Shown here: in pieces, positions 44,301-56,205 of the stretch
Numbering within the stretch: position 1 is the stretch's first letter
Layout of the letters: the number at the start of each line of letters is the position of its first letter
Source of the DNA: Scytalidium lignicola
Taxonomy: Eukaryota > Ascomycota > Leotiomycetes
Direction of reading: 5' to 3'
DNA: 64,000 nt
Assembly (NCBI GenBank): GCA_002812745.2
Contig: NCSJ02000137.1
Span: forward strand, 1 to 64,000
Translations under genes and position numbers: made by a program
Notes under the pieces: generated by a model
Database searches by the model: none
What the model was told of the DNA's origin: nothing
The model's input: the letters and a program-made list of their open reading frames with translations, nothing else

Positions 44301-47300
44301 CCCAGCTATTATCTCCATGTCTAAAACTAAGTCGCGCGAATTGCATTTAGCTCTTGTCAATCACTGCCTGGACCAAATGGCTGGTGCTGAGTCTAAGCTC
44401 AGAGAGTTCGGTGAACGTGCTTCTAAAGAAGATGATGATACTGTGATGGTAATCACTGATGAGGCTAAATTCCATGAACAAGAAATGATATTTTCCCGGT
44501 CTCTTGCTGTATTGCGAGAGTTTTTGCGAGCATACCAACTGAAGTCAAGATTTGCTTCTCCTAAAAAGTCAAGGTCTCCAATTGTTTCCGGATCCAGTAC
44601 AGTAGAAGGAGATCCTTTGACTGTTAAATACCAATCATTTGACGGCAACAAGCATACGGAGGTCAAAAGCTTGACTCTTGGTAAGCTGAATACAGCTGCA
44701 TCACTGCTTGCCAGCCTTCAACAGGCAACTGGATTCAAGAACTACAAAATTTACTGTGGTGGCAAGGAGTTTGCTCCAGATTCAGTTGATATTTGCAAAT
44801 CCCTAGAGGACCTGAATCTTAACGGCCTTGTTCTAGTTCAACGGCGAGATGAAGGAGATGGGTCGGGATTTTTTGCCCCCGGCTCAAAGTCGAGCCTTGA
44901 AGAAGAGATCACAAAGCACTTTGATGAGCTATGGGGCTATCTCAGCATGCATGAGAAAGTTGCTAGAGAAGTAAGTTCTATCTCTCCCCCCCACAATATC
45001 AGTTTCAAGTCAATTATTGACCATTATACGCAGATCTATTATTTTCTTGTCCAGTTTCCGTTGTACGGACGATTACTCGACGAATTCGAGTCCCAGTCAA
45101 CACCATACACGGAGATATTTCCTTTGGGTCAACCATTTAAGTGCCTGTATGCCATATATTCTCTTGGAAACTATGTGACCATGAAGTCTCTGAAGGTAAA
45201 TAAGTATCAGCCCCTCAGTTTCATTCCCCGCTGACTTGTCCTAGGGTCAATTAGAGGAGGCTGTTCTCAGCAGATCAATTTCATTAATTGTTTCAGCTAT
45301 TTCGAATCCTGATATTCTTGGTCAATGTCCTACTCAAGATTTGCGGGACTTCCTTGCAATAAATCTAATCGATCGTTTCTTACAATTTCTGAGAGGTGCG
45401 TCTTATTTTAGCTCCCGTGGCATTACGCGATTATTTGCTAACTCGCTCTTAGAGCCGAACCTTTCTGGTTCTATAGCTTCATCCTTTGGTAAAGATCTCG
45501 TGGACCGTCTTCTCCAGCTGCTTTATACCTCCCGAGCTGCTACAAGCTCACCAAATTCTGTACATTTGACCTGGAGAATCTTCGAAGTTATGCTCGAGGC
45601 GTCGGTTCATAACCCGTCCTTCTGGATCACTTTCAAGTCCCATTTGACTAGTTCTCCACTTCTACGGAGTTTACTTCTAGAAGATCCTCGGGTAGTAATA
45701 CGTAAAAGTGTTTACAAGCAAATAAGCAACAAGTGCAGCTTTAGCCCTAGGTAAGAAATATTTGTTCTATGTCTTCATATTATTAACTCTATTTTAGTCA
45801 CGCTCAGGTTCCAACTATGGAATTCATGTCAGCATTCTGGCCATTAATTACTGAACTTATTCCTGAGTCTATGTTCAAGCCGCTCCAGAGTGAAGAAACC
45901 TTGGGATTAGGACTTAGCCTGCTCAAGAGTCTCCCAGAGACAGGTGGCGAACGTGTGGACCTTGCCAGGTTGGTCGTAGAATGGGGTCGTTTACTAATTA
46001 ACTACGAATCTAAAGAAGTATGCTTTCCTTGGACTTGAGCCGGTCCGCGCTAATAAAACCTTAGGTCATTGGTCATCCAGAAGCTGTTGATGGTGCCGCT
46101 CATGGACTTGCGAACCTTTTGTATCAAGCAACTAGTCTCGCACAAGTCTGGCAACAGCCTCTAGACTGCGGGTATGGCCTTTTGATCTTGACCTGATATG
46201 CATATTAAACTGACTTACCTAGAACTTTGGCTATTGGACTTTTTCAAAAGCATCTCTTCCCAGGCTTCAGAGAAGTAGAAGAGGTTGAGAAGGAGATGAT
46301 TCCGGTTCTAAATACTGTGACTAGGCACTTACTCTCAGAGACCATTTACCTTCTTGTTAAGGATGATGAAAGACAATACAGAGCCATTCTGCAACTTTTA
46401 GGGAGCCTGGTTCCATATGAGAACGGCCCAGATAGTATGTTATAGTCTATGTTCGATCGATTACTATTCTAACACCAAACAAAGGCCCGTATTCTTTAGA
46501 GCTCACATTCCAATTCGACCGAAATAAATCGGTGAGATCGCCGACTGGTTATGTTGGCCTTAAAAACCTATCAAACACTTGTTATCTTAATTCACTATTC
46601 ACGCAACTCTTCATGAATATTCCATTTCGAGAGTTCATGATGAATGCACGTGTTCAGGATACCTCAAATTTTAAGCTACTTGGGGAAACACAGAAGCTTT
46701 TTGGCTTCATGCAAAATAGCCTTGCTAGATATGTCGATCCCACAAATTTTGCAGCCTCAATTCGAACATATGAGGATACACATATCGATGTTAGTATTCA
46801 AATGGATGTAGATGAGTTCTACAACCTTCTGTTCGATAGATGGGAGGGCCAGATTATAGCAGCAGATGTGAAAAGACAATTCCGTTCATTCTACGGCGGT
46901 CAGCTTGTCCAGCAGGTCAAATCCAAGGAGTGCTCTCATATATCTGAGCGACTAGAACCGTTCTCTGCTATTCAATGTGATATCAAGGGTAAAAGCAGTC
47001 TTCAAGAGAGTCTCCAAGCTTATGTGGATGGAGAGATTATGGAAGGAGATAACAAATACAAGTGCTCAACCTGCGATCGACATGTAGATGCAGTTAAAAG
47101 AGCCTGTTTGAAAGATGTCCCAGACAATCTAATCTTCCATTTGAAGCGATTCGACTTTAACCTACGAACTCTTCAACGCAGCAAGATCAATGACTACTTT
47201 TCTTTTCCCAAGAAGATAGATATGCTACCATACAAGGTTGAACATCTTATGGACACCCCAGATGACTCTCCAGAAGATATTTTCGAGCTCGTCGGTATTC

Positions 47301-49530
47301 TAATCCACTCAGGCACGGCAGAGTCGGGCCACTACTACTCTTTCATTCGAGAAAGGCCTTCAAGCAACGATCAAGAAAGCTGGATAGAATTTAATGATGA
47401 CAGTGTCACGCCTTGGGATCCAGCAAATTTGGAAGGAAGCTGCTTTGGTGGGGCTGATTATCGTGGTCCCGTTGGCCAAGGGAATCTTCAATTTGATAAG
47501 AGCTACAGCGCATATATGCTTTTCTATCAGCGATCCTCCGTTGTTGCTGCCCAAAAACAAGCTTTAGACGAGTCGCATCAGCCGAGCCCCTTTCGATTAC
47601 AGTTATCACATGCTTTGTCCTCTCATATCGCTGCAGAGAACGAAAACATGATACTAAAATACTGCTTGCATGATCCTTCCCACATACCATTCGTCATTAA
47701 GATGTTCAATAATATGAAGAACATCAATGAGGGAAAATGCTCGGAGTCTCATATCTTAGAGAAACAGGCTATCACCATAGCACTCAATCACCTAGATCAG
47801 GTTGTTGCTCGGACCAAGGAACTCCCAGACTTCCCTACTTTCATGGTGGCACTAAAACAGATATTTCACAGCTGTGGCGAATGCAGCAGGGACTTCCTTG
47901 AATGGTTTTGTGATTGTCCAGAGGCACTAAGGCATCTCCTTCTTCGGAACCCGGATGCCTTTGTACGCAGCGAGATTGCATCTACTATCCTAGGAGCCTT
48001 GATCAAAGTCAAAAATTTTGTTCCATATGCATATGGGATGAATGAAGATGAAGAGAATGATGACAGCGATCCTCATGTTCTTCTTGACTTAGTTAAGAGT
48101 CTCGATAAACTAATGGACATCTTCCACAGCAGCGTTAGAGCTTGGCCAGAATATTTTGGGGTCCTCTCAAGCATTGCAGATTTAGGAAAACCTGAAGCAG
48201 TCTTTCTCTTAGATATGGGCTTTCTTCGTAAATGTCTTGATATCATATGCGCAGATCCAAGCCTCCCATGCAGTGCCCAGATTACTCGCATGCTTACGAT
48301 TGTATCAAAGCGCAACATGACAAGACCGGTATCTTACGACGCTATTATTTCCCTTGTCTTCAAGCTCCTGCGAAGTTGTGATGACACGGTTACCTCATGC
48401 ACAGACTATGACCAAAGAGTTGAGCTTGCTCTTGTAGGAGCGACAATACCTTTTACAGTGACAGAACGTCAGCAGCTTATGCAACACTGGATTAGATCGA
48501 ACTCGAACATATTTGTGGAGAAGTTGCTATATCTCAATCAAAATGATCATGCCACGAGGAAGATCCTTATTACGCTTCTTCACTGGCAAGAGAATATTGA
48601 CCATCAGATATTCAACGCCATCATTCGAGGAATCAAGAGAGATGTAGCTCCCGCATCATTCATCAGAGCAGCACTAATCTATTGCGAAAACTCTGAATCT
48701 GAAGATGGATTAGTGAGAATGGTGGACCATGTTATCAAGGTATGCCGCCAAATCGATAACACTGAAGGAAAAGAGTTCCTGCAATTCTTCAAGGGAGTCT
48801 TCGATTTAGAATCCAACCATGATGACATTATGACCGAAGAGATCTACAAATATATCCTTGAGCAGATCCCAGAGTGGGCACCTAGTCTTCTCACCTACTA
48901 TGAAGCTTCTGTTCGGACTGATACTGAAGACTTTCTCACCAATCTCATCTTTAACTATGGGCCGGGAGTCAAGTCTAGTGACTCGGAAGAAGACGAATTG
49001 AAAGCCAAACTGTCTGTGTCTGTTGCTCAAGCTCTAGGCATAGCTTGTCTGCGGTACTTACATGAAACGTATATTCGAGCTCGACAACAGGCTATCCGAG
49101 CCAGTTTGTTTAGTATCCACAGCATTATTGATGCTTGTGCACCGTTCTATGACATGCATGAAAACGATGAAGAACCCGACGATATCGCTCAAGAATATAA
49201 AGACTTGCGAACTTGTAAGTTCTCTTGTTCTATTAACATGGCTTGATTTTCTTTTGCCTTGTGCAGTAAATAAACAGTAAGTTGATTATATCATCACAGC
49301 GGTTCTCACAAACATGAAGAAATGGATGGTGGAAGAGGTAGATGAGGATGTATCAGGTAAATAACACTTTTTGAGTCGCAAGACCATGTCTATATGCTAA
49401 CGATCCATTTGACAAAACAGAATGGGAGGCTTCAGAAGGGGAATACGGCTCCTCCGAGCCGATGGAGAGCATCAACGAGCTCTCTCTCCCAGCAGACTCT
49501 GATCTCAACGATGTAGAGGTCCAACTCTAA
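41304..49530 (+). CDS. USP34-like ubiquitin carboxyl-terminal hydrolase
   Basis: Very large deubiquitinase that cleaves ubiquitin from proteins (peptidase C19). Twelve exons: 41304-41988, 42038-42194, 42243-44970, 45034-45195, 45245-45395, 45453-45750, 45798-46017, 46065-46171, 46223-46434, 46485-49214, 49300-49356 and 49421-49530. They encode 2,538 residues with every phase consistent. Residues 1-200 are Ser/Pro-rich and disordered. A long helical-repeat region follows, with a ubiquitin-like fold at about 1090-1170 (LTVKYQSFDGNKHTEVKSL). The USP catalytic domain starts near 1590: YVGLKNLSNTCYLNSLF with catalytic Cys (about 1606) and SGTAESGHYYSFIRE with His (about 1856). Zinc-ribbon Cys pairs are present (YKCSTCDRH; SKECSH). 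Helical repeats fill the C-terminal third. Architecture matches USP34/USP9X-type enzymes. Intron 3 has two usable in-frame acceptors. Confidence 0.92.
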
Positions 49531-50300
49531 TGCTTTCGGAGTATATCAGATGATATCACGAATTTCTTTTCTTCTGTGTTCTCAACTTCGACTCCCAATA
49601 TTTTCAAATTGTTGTTTACATTTCTGTCTTGTTCTTTTTCACTTAGCCTAGAAAATGGGCAGGAAGATCTCGGCGTACTAGCAGGTTTGTAGATTGGGAT
49701 GGGGTTGAACAAGCCAGATAAAAAGGGAATGGAAATGGAATCCCTTTTAGCATTGAGCGGCGCATCGGCGTGAAGAAAATTATTCCGGGGAGTCTTGGCC
49801 GTTCTCCCCCCTCTCTATTTGCCTCTCCCCAAAAATGAAGTTATAGACAGGACCGGCGTAACAGTTAAACTAATAAATGAACGAGGACTTTCTATTACCT
49901 ATAATAACCGAAGCCCTCGATCTTCTATTGTGTCATATGACACTAATACTAAAATAATATGTGACCGAACCCTCACCCTAGCACTCTCTACCTTGTTACA
50001 ATTCTTCGTTATAATTTAAATGAAAGGAGGACAAAAGGAGTGTAATAACCCTGATAATTCATCCAATTTCATATCTAAGTTCTGCATCTATTTTCTTTCA
50101 TTGTCATGCGTGGACTAATGCTCCGTATTATGTTATGTAAAATTTACCGGGAAAAAAAAAGCCTAACTAATCCCTAGAAGGATCCAGATCGCAGCACTTG
50201 CTCTCAAGAACCCTGTAATGCATGAAGTGAAAGTCCCGAGACAAATAAATATAAACCGGAAGAAAAAACACTCTCATCGACAATAATGATGACGACAGTT
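49531..50300. other. Convergent intergenic region, no gene seen
   Basis: Space between two converging 3' ends. The open frame 49795-50019 shows no motif. Holds the 3' untranslated regions of both genes. Confidence 0.45.
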
Positions 50301-51527
50301 TTAACAAGTCTCTACACCCACATTCCGACCTCCAAGCTCACCAACCAAGAACCCCCATTCACCCTTAGTGACAGGACTCAGATCATCGCCTCCATTCGGG
50401 GTGATGGGGCCACGGATGTGCGGGCCGCGATCTTCCCTCAGGGGTTCCATACCAAATTCTCCCACTCCACCCTCCATTGGTGGGGGAAACTGTGTCTTCA
50501 TTTTTAGCACTGGCTTTGACACGGGGGGCCTACGTTCGGTGACAGCACCCATATCGATACCGCTCATACGGTTGGGACCACCGTACGACACCTTGTAGGC
50601 CTCGTTCACATCTATCAAAGCGGACGGGCTCAGACGGAGATACTCATAGCTTCGCAGCACTGTAGCCTTAGCAGTGGTACATTCCTGCTGAGCTAGAACT
50701 AGGCGGCGAAGTTCATCCACCGCCCGCATTCGGCTGAAGAGCGATGCATGAGCGGCATAGGTTCGAAGTGCGGACTTGAAGACGTAGAGCTGATCCAGGG
50801 CAAGGAGTGTAAGGCCGTCAGCGGCGAAGAGTATCTGATTCTGAGCGAGAGAGTTACAAATCAGGTCGCGTGTGAGGGTAGAGTGAGACTGGATGGTCAG
50901 GGAGGCAGTCGAGAGCCAGTGCGAGCCTACAGCAGGAAATTTCTTTGCCGCTTTGTGGATGGTCCGACTCAGAATCTTGGAGGTTCGAGGTTCGAGGTTC
51001 ATGGCTGGTAGAAGGGTGATGTTGCATGAATTTGATCGTGGGTTGGCAGTAGTACTGTTAGTAGCGAAGGAGGAGACGGAGAGCGCGGGTGATGAGCAGC
51101 CTGAGGAGGACGATGGAGAAGCCGTGCGAGGTGAAGAAGGAATGGACGACCCGACGGCGCGAGAAAAGTACGAGGACAACGGTGAGGATGATTTGGAGGT
51201 ACTCGTGCTGGATATGGAGGAAGTAGGCGAAAGTGGTGTCGATGGTGACCGCATTGGTGACGGTAATGGTGAAGGTGAGTGCAGAGGCGAGGCTGTTGGC
51301 GAGGCTGGGAATAATGATGGTGGTGATGACGGCGAGGCTGAGACCACATCCGAGGGCAGCACAACGTCCTTACGGACTACAATCATAGTGACATGCACGC
51401 TTTTCCGCGCCAGGCGGGTAGAGATGTAGTTCAGCGCCTCATCGAGAGCTGGTGGCAACACGTGTGCCTGGAGGAGGGAGGCGCCAGCCTCGAGGGGAGC
51501 GGAGATGCGTGTCTTGAGGATGGCCAT
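50301..51527 (-). CDS. Uncharacterised fungal protein with Ser/Pro-rich insertion
   Basis: A 408-residue intronless frame from ATG 51527-51525; no family I can name. The N-terminal part (MAILKTRISAPLEAG, then ALDEALNYISTRLARKSVHV and TMIVVRKDVVLP, residues 1-60) is a helix-plus-strand unit. A 110-residue low-complexity Ser/Pro stretch (about 65-175) follows. A conserved-looking helical domain comes next (about 185-300: RTIHKAAKKFPAVGSHWLS, LAQNQILFAADGLTLLALDQ, RMRAVDELRRLVLAQQ). The C-terminus is Gly/Pro-rich. The frame is open to 51704, but that extension carries hydrophobic low-complexity residues and is probably leader. No signal peptide with the chosen start. Probably a real gene: the non-repetitive domain keeps coding periodicity. 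Confidence 0.68.
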   Translation of the reverse strand: MAILKTRISAPLEAGASLLQAHVLPPALDEALNYISTRLARKSVHVTMIVVRKDVVLPSDVVSASPSSPPSLFPASPTASPLHSPSPLPSPMRSPSTPLSPTSSISSTSTSKSSSPLSSYFSRAVGSSIPSSPRTASPSSSSGCSSPALSVSSFATNSTTANPRSNSCNITLLPAMNLEPRTSKILSRTIHKAAKKFPAVGSHWLSTASLTIQSHSTLTRDLICNSLAQNQILFAADGLTLLALDQLYVFKSALRTYAAHASLFSRMRAVDELRRLVLAQQECTTAKATVLRSYEYLRLSPSALIDVNEAYKVSYGGPNRMSGIDMGAVTERRPPVSKPVLKMKTQFPPPMEGGVGEFGMEPLREDRGPHIRGPITPNGGDDLSPVTKGEWGFLVGELGGRNVGVETC

Positions 51528-53179
51528 GTTAAAAAATGAGTGACGAGGATTTGAACCCAGGAGAGCGAACAATGAAAGAACGGATGATATGAAGAAAGAT
51601 ATCAAGATGGGGGGAAATAGAGTGTTGATGATGGCAAGGATATGGAGATCGAAGAGAACAGAAGGGGAGAGGAGAGGAGAGGGTGCTGGTGAAGCCGCAC
51701 ACACAGCTGGAGAGAGGAGTTGTGACGCTATCCACCGGATTATTATATGCTAGTAGAGCTGACTCTCTTCCCAATCTGGCAGGCACGACCAGCGAGGACA
51801 AGAATAGCACCAAAACACATAAACAAAGGCAGTGTGGAGAACCTGCCTTAGTGGTATGTCCCAAGCACGCTGTCACGGGCTGGAGATGCGGCTGCAGAGG
51901 CATTGATGTGCCTCGATATGCCTAGACGTGCCTGGCAGCTAAGAGAGACCTGTACCCTGCTGCAGTAACTTTATTCCTTCTCCAATCTCCCCCTGGACGT
52001 AAATGTGTGATATGTCACGTGCTGTGCCGGTTCGGTCTGCGGAGGCGCATTGATTGCCATTGAAGACGTTGAAAATAGAAACCCCCGCCTACATAGAGAC
52101 CTAAGCGCCGGGACACCTCTCTGCTTGCTGATTGGCTAGCAGCACTCGCATGTTCGGGTTGTTGCAGCACATATCATTGGCCAGTGAACGGCTACATCAT
52201 CAACTTGGGCCAAAAATAGAGGCGGCAAGGCCCGTGCGGCGTCCCTTTTCCCTTATCACACTGCAGTAGCCCCTTTGCCACGCTCTGCCCATGTTCATGC
52301 TTGCATTCAACTCTCATGCTCATCCTCATGCTCATGCCTATGCCTATATTTATATTTGTGGCCCTACCGCTCTATAGCAGAAGAATGGCACTTTATTTAG
52401 GTACGTAAAACTACGAACCTGAAACTCCACGATGAGATCCCGTGGACGAATTTCTCCAAATGCGAGTCAACCAGTGTATATTTTGAGCCTTCGTGTTTCA
52501 TTTAGGTCCATGCCACCTACCAGCCGGCTTTGTCTTTGGCATCCTCAGCCTTGTCACATCCTCTTCTCCCCTCGTCTCCCTTGTTATTTCCCGCTTTCTC
52601 CTTCCATAGACCAACCTCTTTGGATTGTTTTGTTTCGCCCACTGCATTTCCCTACCTCGCAGCTTGAATGAAGCCTCAACCAATACTGATTGCATCGCTT
52701 CGCCTTTGTAGCCGCCTTGCCATAAATATCCCCTTCGCAAACATCAAGTCAACCCTTCAACTTCTCCCCTCCCACCTCTGGTGTACGCTAGGCATTGATG
52801 AGGGACCAAGATAGGCAGTCGCGCACACGAAGCCTGATCTATTGCAGGACATCGCTTACTCCTAAATATAACTCGAGCTATTGTTGCTGGAGCTTCATAG
52901 GCGACATGCGGCATAGTGTTTCATCGCAAGGCTAGCTGGATTTCCTTAGTGAAGTGCTATTAGACAGCCGCCGCGAGTACAGCATTGTAGAGTTAGGATT
53001 CATATATTCCAACTTCTATTACTTTTCATGCACTTTAGAAGCAGATGGCGGTGATGCCAGAGAGGAGTCCTCGCCACTGTAAAAGTCCATCTCTTTAAGT
53101 TTTGGTCATCGCTGACCAGTAGCCATCATCGCACCCTCATCTGTGGGAATCCCTAGTTCTAAAAGATACAGGGTAACGC
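51528..53179. other. Intergenic region upstream of the S/P-rich gene
   Basis: About 1.65 kb between a minus-strand start and the SIN1 stop. It includes short catgctcatcc-type repeats at 52301-52345 and a tatatttatatt stretch near 52345-52360. The open frame at 52432-52671 is pyrimidine-rich and unlikely to be coding. Presumed promoter and leader of the minus-strand gene. Confidence 0.45.
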
Positions 53180-55730
53180 TTAACCGTGGTGATACGGCGA
53201 GATCCCTTTCTTAATCTCAAAGACAATTTCTGCTGCCTCATCTGCACTCTTGGCTTCAAAGTCATACCTCTTTGTCTCAGTAGCCTTGTAGACAACAAGC
53301 TGTGATGTTTTTAGTTACCCTTTACGATCCAACTAACATAAACATATAAATCTAGACACTTACCTTGAAATTTGTGGGATGCCTCCTCTGCACTTTGCAT
53401 CCAACCACGTTGCTAAAATGCACCGTCGTTGTCTTCCCCTGTCCCTCAAATACAGTTTTCCCCGTTGACGCAGGCATGATGTGCAAATACTCTCCATCAA
53501 TCGCTATAATTCTCTCGTTCATTCCCACAAACCGCATAGGTTGTTTCCGCCAGACCGTGTATTTCCTGTAATTCGCGCTGCCAAGCTCATCTTGCTTCAC
53601 TGCTTCTTGTGCAAGGGGATGTGTGCCTCCTGCTTGAGTCTTACGGATCTTGCGTACTGCAGTCGGTTCAGTACCGGCAGGGGGCTTGGGTGAGTGGTTT
53701 GCTGAAGGTGAGCCGGAAAGAGTCAAGGGACCGTCCGTTGCAAAACGTCGGCGATAGAGGTCCAGTTCCGTTATATTACCAATCGACTCCACTGTTCGAT
53801 CTAGAAGTACGACAGTCCCGGTACCCGTCAGCTTGAGAACGTGGCTAGCTTTGTCGAGTTGTCTCTTTTTGCAGACTATGTCGAGCACATCTGCAAGATA
53901 CGTATCAGTTGTTACGTCGAGAGTTATCATTTGTCCTGGTGTTGTATCGGCAGCATATATATGGACTCGCAAAAGCTTTTGTCGCCCACCTCTATTTGAT
54001 TGTTGCATGACAGTCGTAGCAGGCATGTCCGCGAATGGCACATTCGGACGCAAATTAGTTATCAAGAGAGGATTAGCTCGCCATTCAGTGAAAGATGTTG
54101 TGTTCGTTTGTGGGGGCGGAGGAGACTTGGTAACTATATCATCATCTGGGCTGCTTTCAACTGCCTCCTGCTTAAACTGAGGAGTGACTTTTTCATTTTC
54201 TTTGAATTGTTCGTCAGAAGCTTCCACCAACGCAAACTCATCATACGGGGTGGAGTTAGATCTTGACCTGGCAGCTCGATTATTAGCTGTAGTAAATGCT
54301 ACTACTGGCTTAGTACGATCAAGTGCGGGGAAGTCAAAGTCCACCTCCTCATCTTCCACCATACGTAGAGTCCAGCGGTTGACATTAAGCTTCTCTGCCG
54401 GAATTGACGGTTCAAGCTTCTCTTCTGCATATCTCCAGAGACTTAGACCAATGAGATCGGCCACCGTGACTTGACGGTCATTAGCCTCATTCTCATGAAC
54501 AGTTCTTCGAATGAGTAGTTCGTAGGGTTTTTTGGTCGACTTAGCAAATGGTGCATATATACGTAGGTGCAGAGGGTTCGGGTCGCCTTGCCCAGATAGA
54601 GAAGCAAAGCTTTCAAAAGGCATCGCTGCCTTGGTACGTTTTGCTTTGATTGCCGCAGATAGTAGACTTTTGGGCTGTATCGTGCTAATAGGCCGCGGCG
54701 GTGGAAGTGCCTGAAGAACTGATGGGGCAGGTTTCGACTTTTTAGAAGTTGATCGAGTAAGCGCCTTTGGCATGGTACCAACAACATGTTCCACAGGAGA
54801 ACCACTCATGGGTCCATCGACACTGTCTAACATGGATGTCGAATCGAGACTTTCAGCAAAGGCTGAAGACATATCCGATGCGTCAGAATCCTCGTCGTCT
54901 TCTTCTTCTTCTTCCGGAAGAAGATCATTTTTAGTTCTCTTAACCGATATGCTGGGATCTGATGTATGCTTCTGGAGAGACCTAGCCTTGGCTACGTTCC
55001 TGTTAGCCTCTCTTTGTCTTTGGAAGCCCGAGTTATCAAATTCGTTATCTGATGACATCTCGCTACTTGTAACAGTATCTCGCCTAGCACGTTCCTTCAC
55101 AGTTTCAAGGGCAGACTGAGACCCTCTCCGGACTTGGCCACTAGGAGTTTTTGATGGTGAATTTCCATTAGATGACTGTCGAAGATTTGAACCGCGAATA
55201 GGAGAAGATCCTGAACGATTTCGAATTGGCATTTTAGAGAATTTGATTTGTTGTGCGGCTCGCTGTTCTCCTTCCTCGTCACTATCATCGCTCAAATCGC
55301 TGCTATCCTCCTCTTCCATCTGCTCCTTTCTTCGTCTTCGTTTTGTAGCAATTCCAGGTCCAACCGTATCCCCTCCCCCACCCGTAACCATGCCCCCTTC
55401 TTCAACCTCATCATCAAGCGCTATGTGCAGCAGACCAGCTGTCCGGGGTGCTGCTTGGAAGTATTCCGAGGTTATCGCAGTCGGAATAGGTGGTGAATGT
55501 GTTCGTTTAATAGTAGCAGCATTTGGCCGCCATCCAGCAGCCTTGAAACCGGGACCGTTCAAAAAGGAGTCATTAACAGTGATCAGACGTTCTCCAACGC
55601 CATCAGCGATTGTATTCAAATAGTTTGTTCGTAGTTGGTACGAAACCAGGCTACAAATGCGAGTTAGGAATGCCTGGCATGTGATCGACTAAGCATTAAC
55701 AACTTACTCCTCAACTTGAATGACAGACAT
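53180..55730 (-). CDS. SIN1: SIN1/AVO1-type TORC2 subunit
   Basis: Scaffold subunit of TOR complex 2, which directs phosphorylation of AGC kinases at the membrane. Three exons, 55730-55708, 55650-53364 and 53299-53180, encode 809 residues. The first coding exon is 23 bp (MSVIQVEE/D), followed by LVSYQLRTNYLNTIADGVGERL and TYSPPIPTA-like RTHSPPIPTAITSEYF, the family start. The middle is Ser/Glu-rich and disordered. The CRIM domain (about 380-500) includes LHLRIYAPFAKSTKKPYELL, VADLIGLSLWRY and LRMVEDEEVDFDFPALDR. A Ras-binding-like region (LLRVHIYAADTTPGQMITL) follows. The C-terminal PH domain (about 700-809) has YRKYTVWRKQPMRFVGMNERI and ends SADEAAEIVFEIKKGISPYHHG after the last splice. Shares a 475-bp divergent promoter with the PRCC-like gene. 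Confidence 0.93.
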
Positions 55731-56205
55731 AGCTGATAGGTGAAACTCTGTGAGACCCAGCACTAAATCTACATTTATACACGAGTCAATTGCGCGGTTA
55801 AGAAGGCGTTGAGCATTAAGTGTGGAAGCAGGTTTAACCTGAACTAGAGGTAGCTCAGCCTTGTAGAACTGGCCATAGCCGTAGTATGGTGGCCGAGATC
55901 ACTCTCAGATGTGTCCTACAAAACTACCTAGTTGTAGTCTGTAGTTACTGTATGCCCACAAAAGAAACGTAAAATATTACTAGAGTAATTACACTATAAT
56001 TTACTGTCCAACCTTAAATCTACATAATAAATTATTGCAACAACCACACAAAAGTCGAAAATAAAATTTCTAGTATAGATGTTTATTGAAATATCGCCTG
56101 AATTTCGAGGCTCCAATGACCTCACGCATCGAAATCAACAAACACCATTAAACATAACAGCCACCTCAGTATACAACGCAACACTATATCAACAATATCA
56201 ACAAT
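55731..56205. promoter_or_regulatory. Divergent intergenic region between SIN1 and the PRCC-like gene
   Basis: 475 bp separating opposite starts. No recognised motif. The stretch 56160-56205 has repeated atcaacaata units just before the PRCC-like ATG. Confidence 0.4.

Noticed and set aside
50893..51429. Acidic 178-codon plus-strand frame
   Set aside because: Complement of the Ser/Pro-rich coding tract of the minus-strand gene; Glu/Gly codons arise from the complementary bias.
51541..51600. tRNA-like T-arm on the minus strand (GGGTTCAAATCC followed by a T run)
   Set aside because: The T stem does not pair (CTGGG against CCTCG) and no D arm, anticodon arm or acceptor stem can be formed upstream.
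52432..52671. 79-codon frame in the intergenic region beyond the S/P-rich gene
   Set aside because: Pyrimidine-rich low-complexity sequence with no motif.
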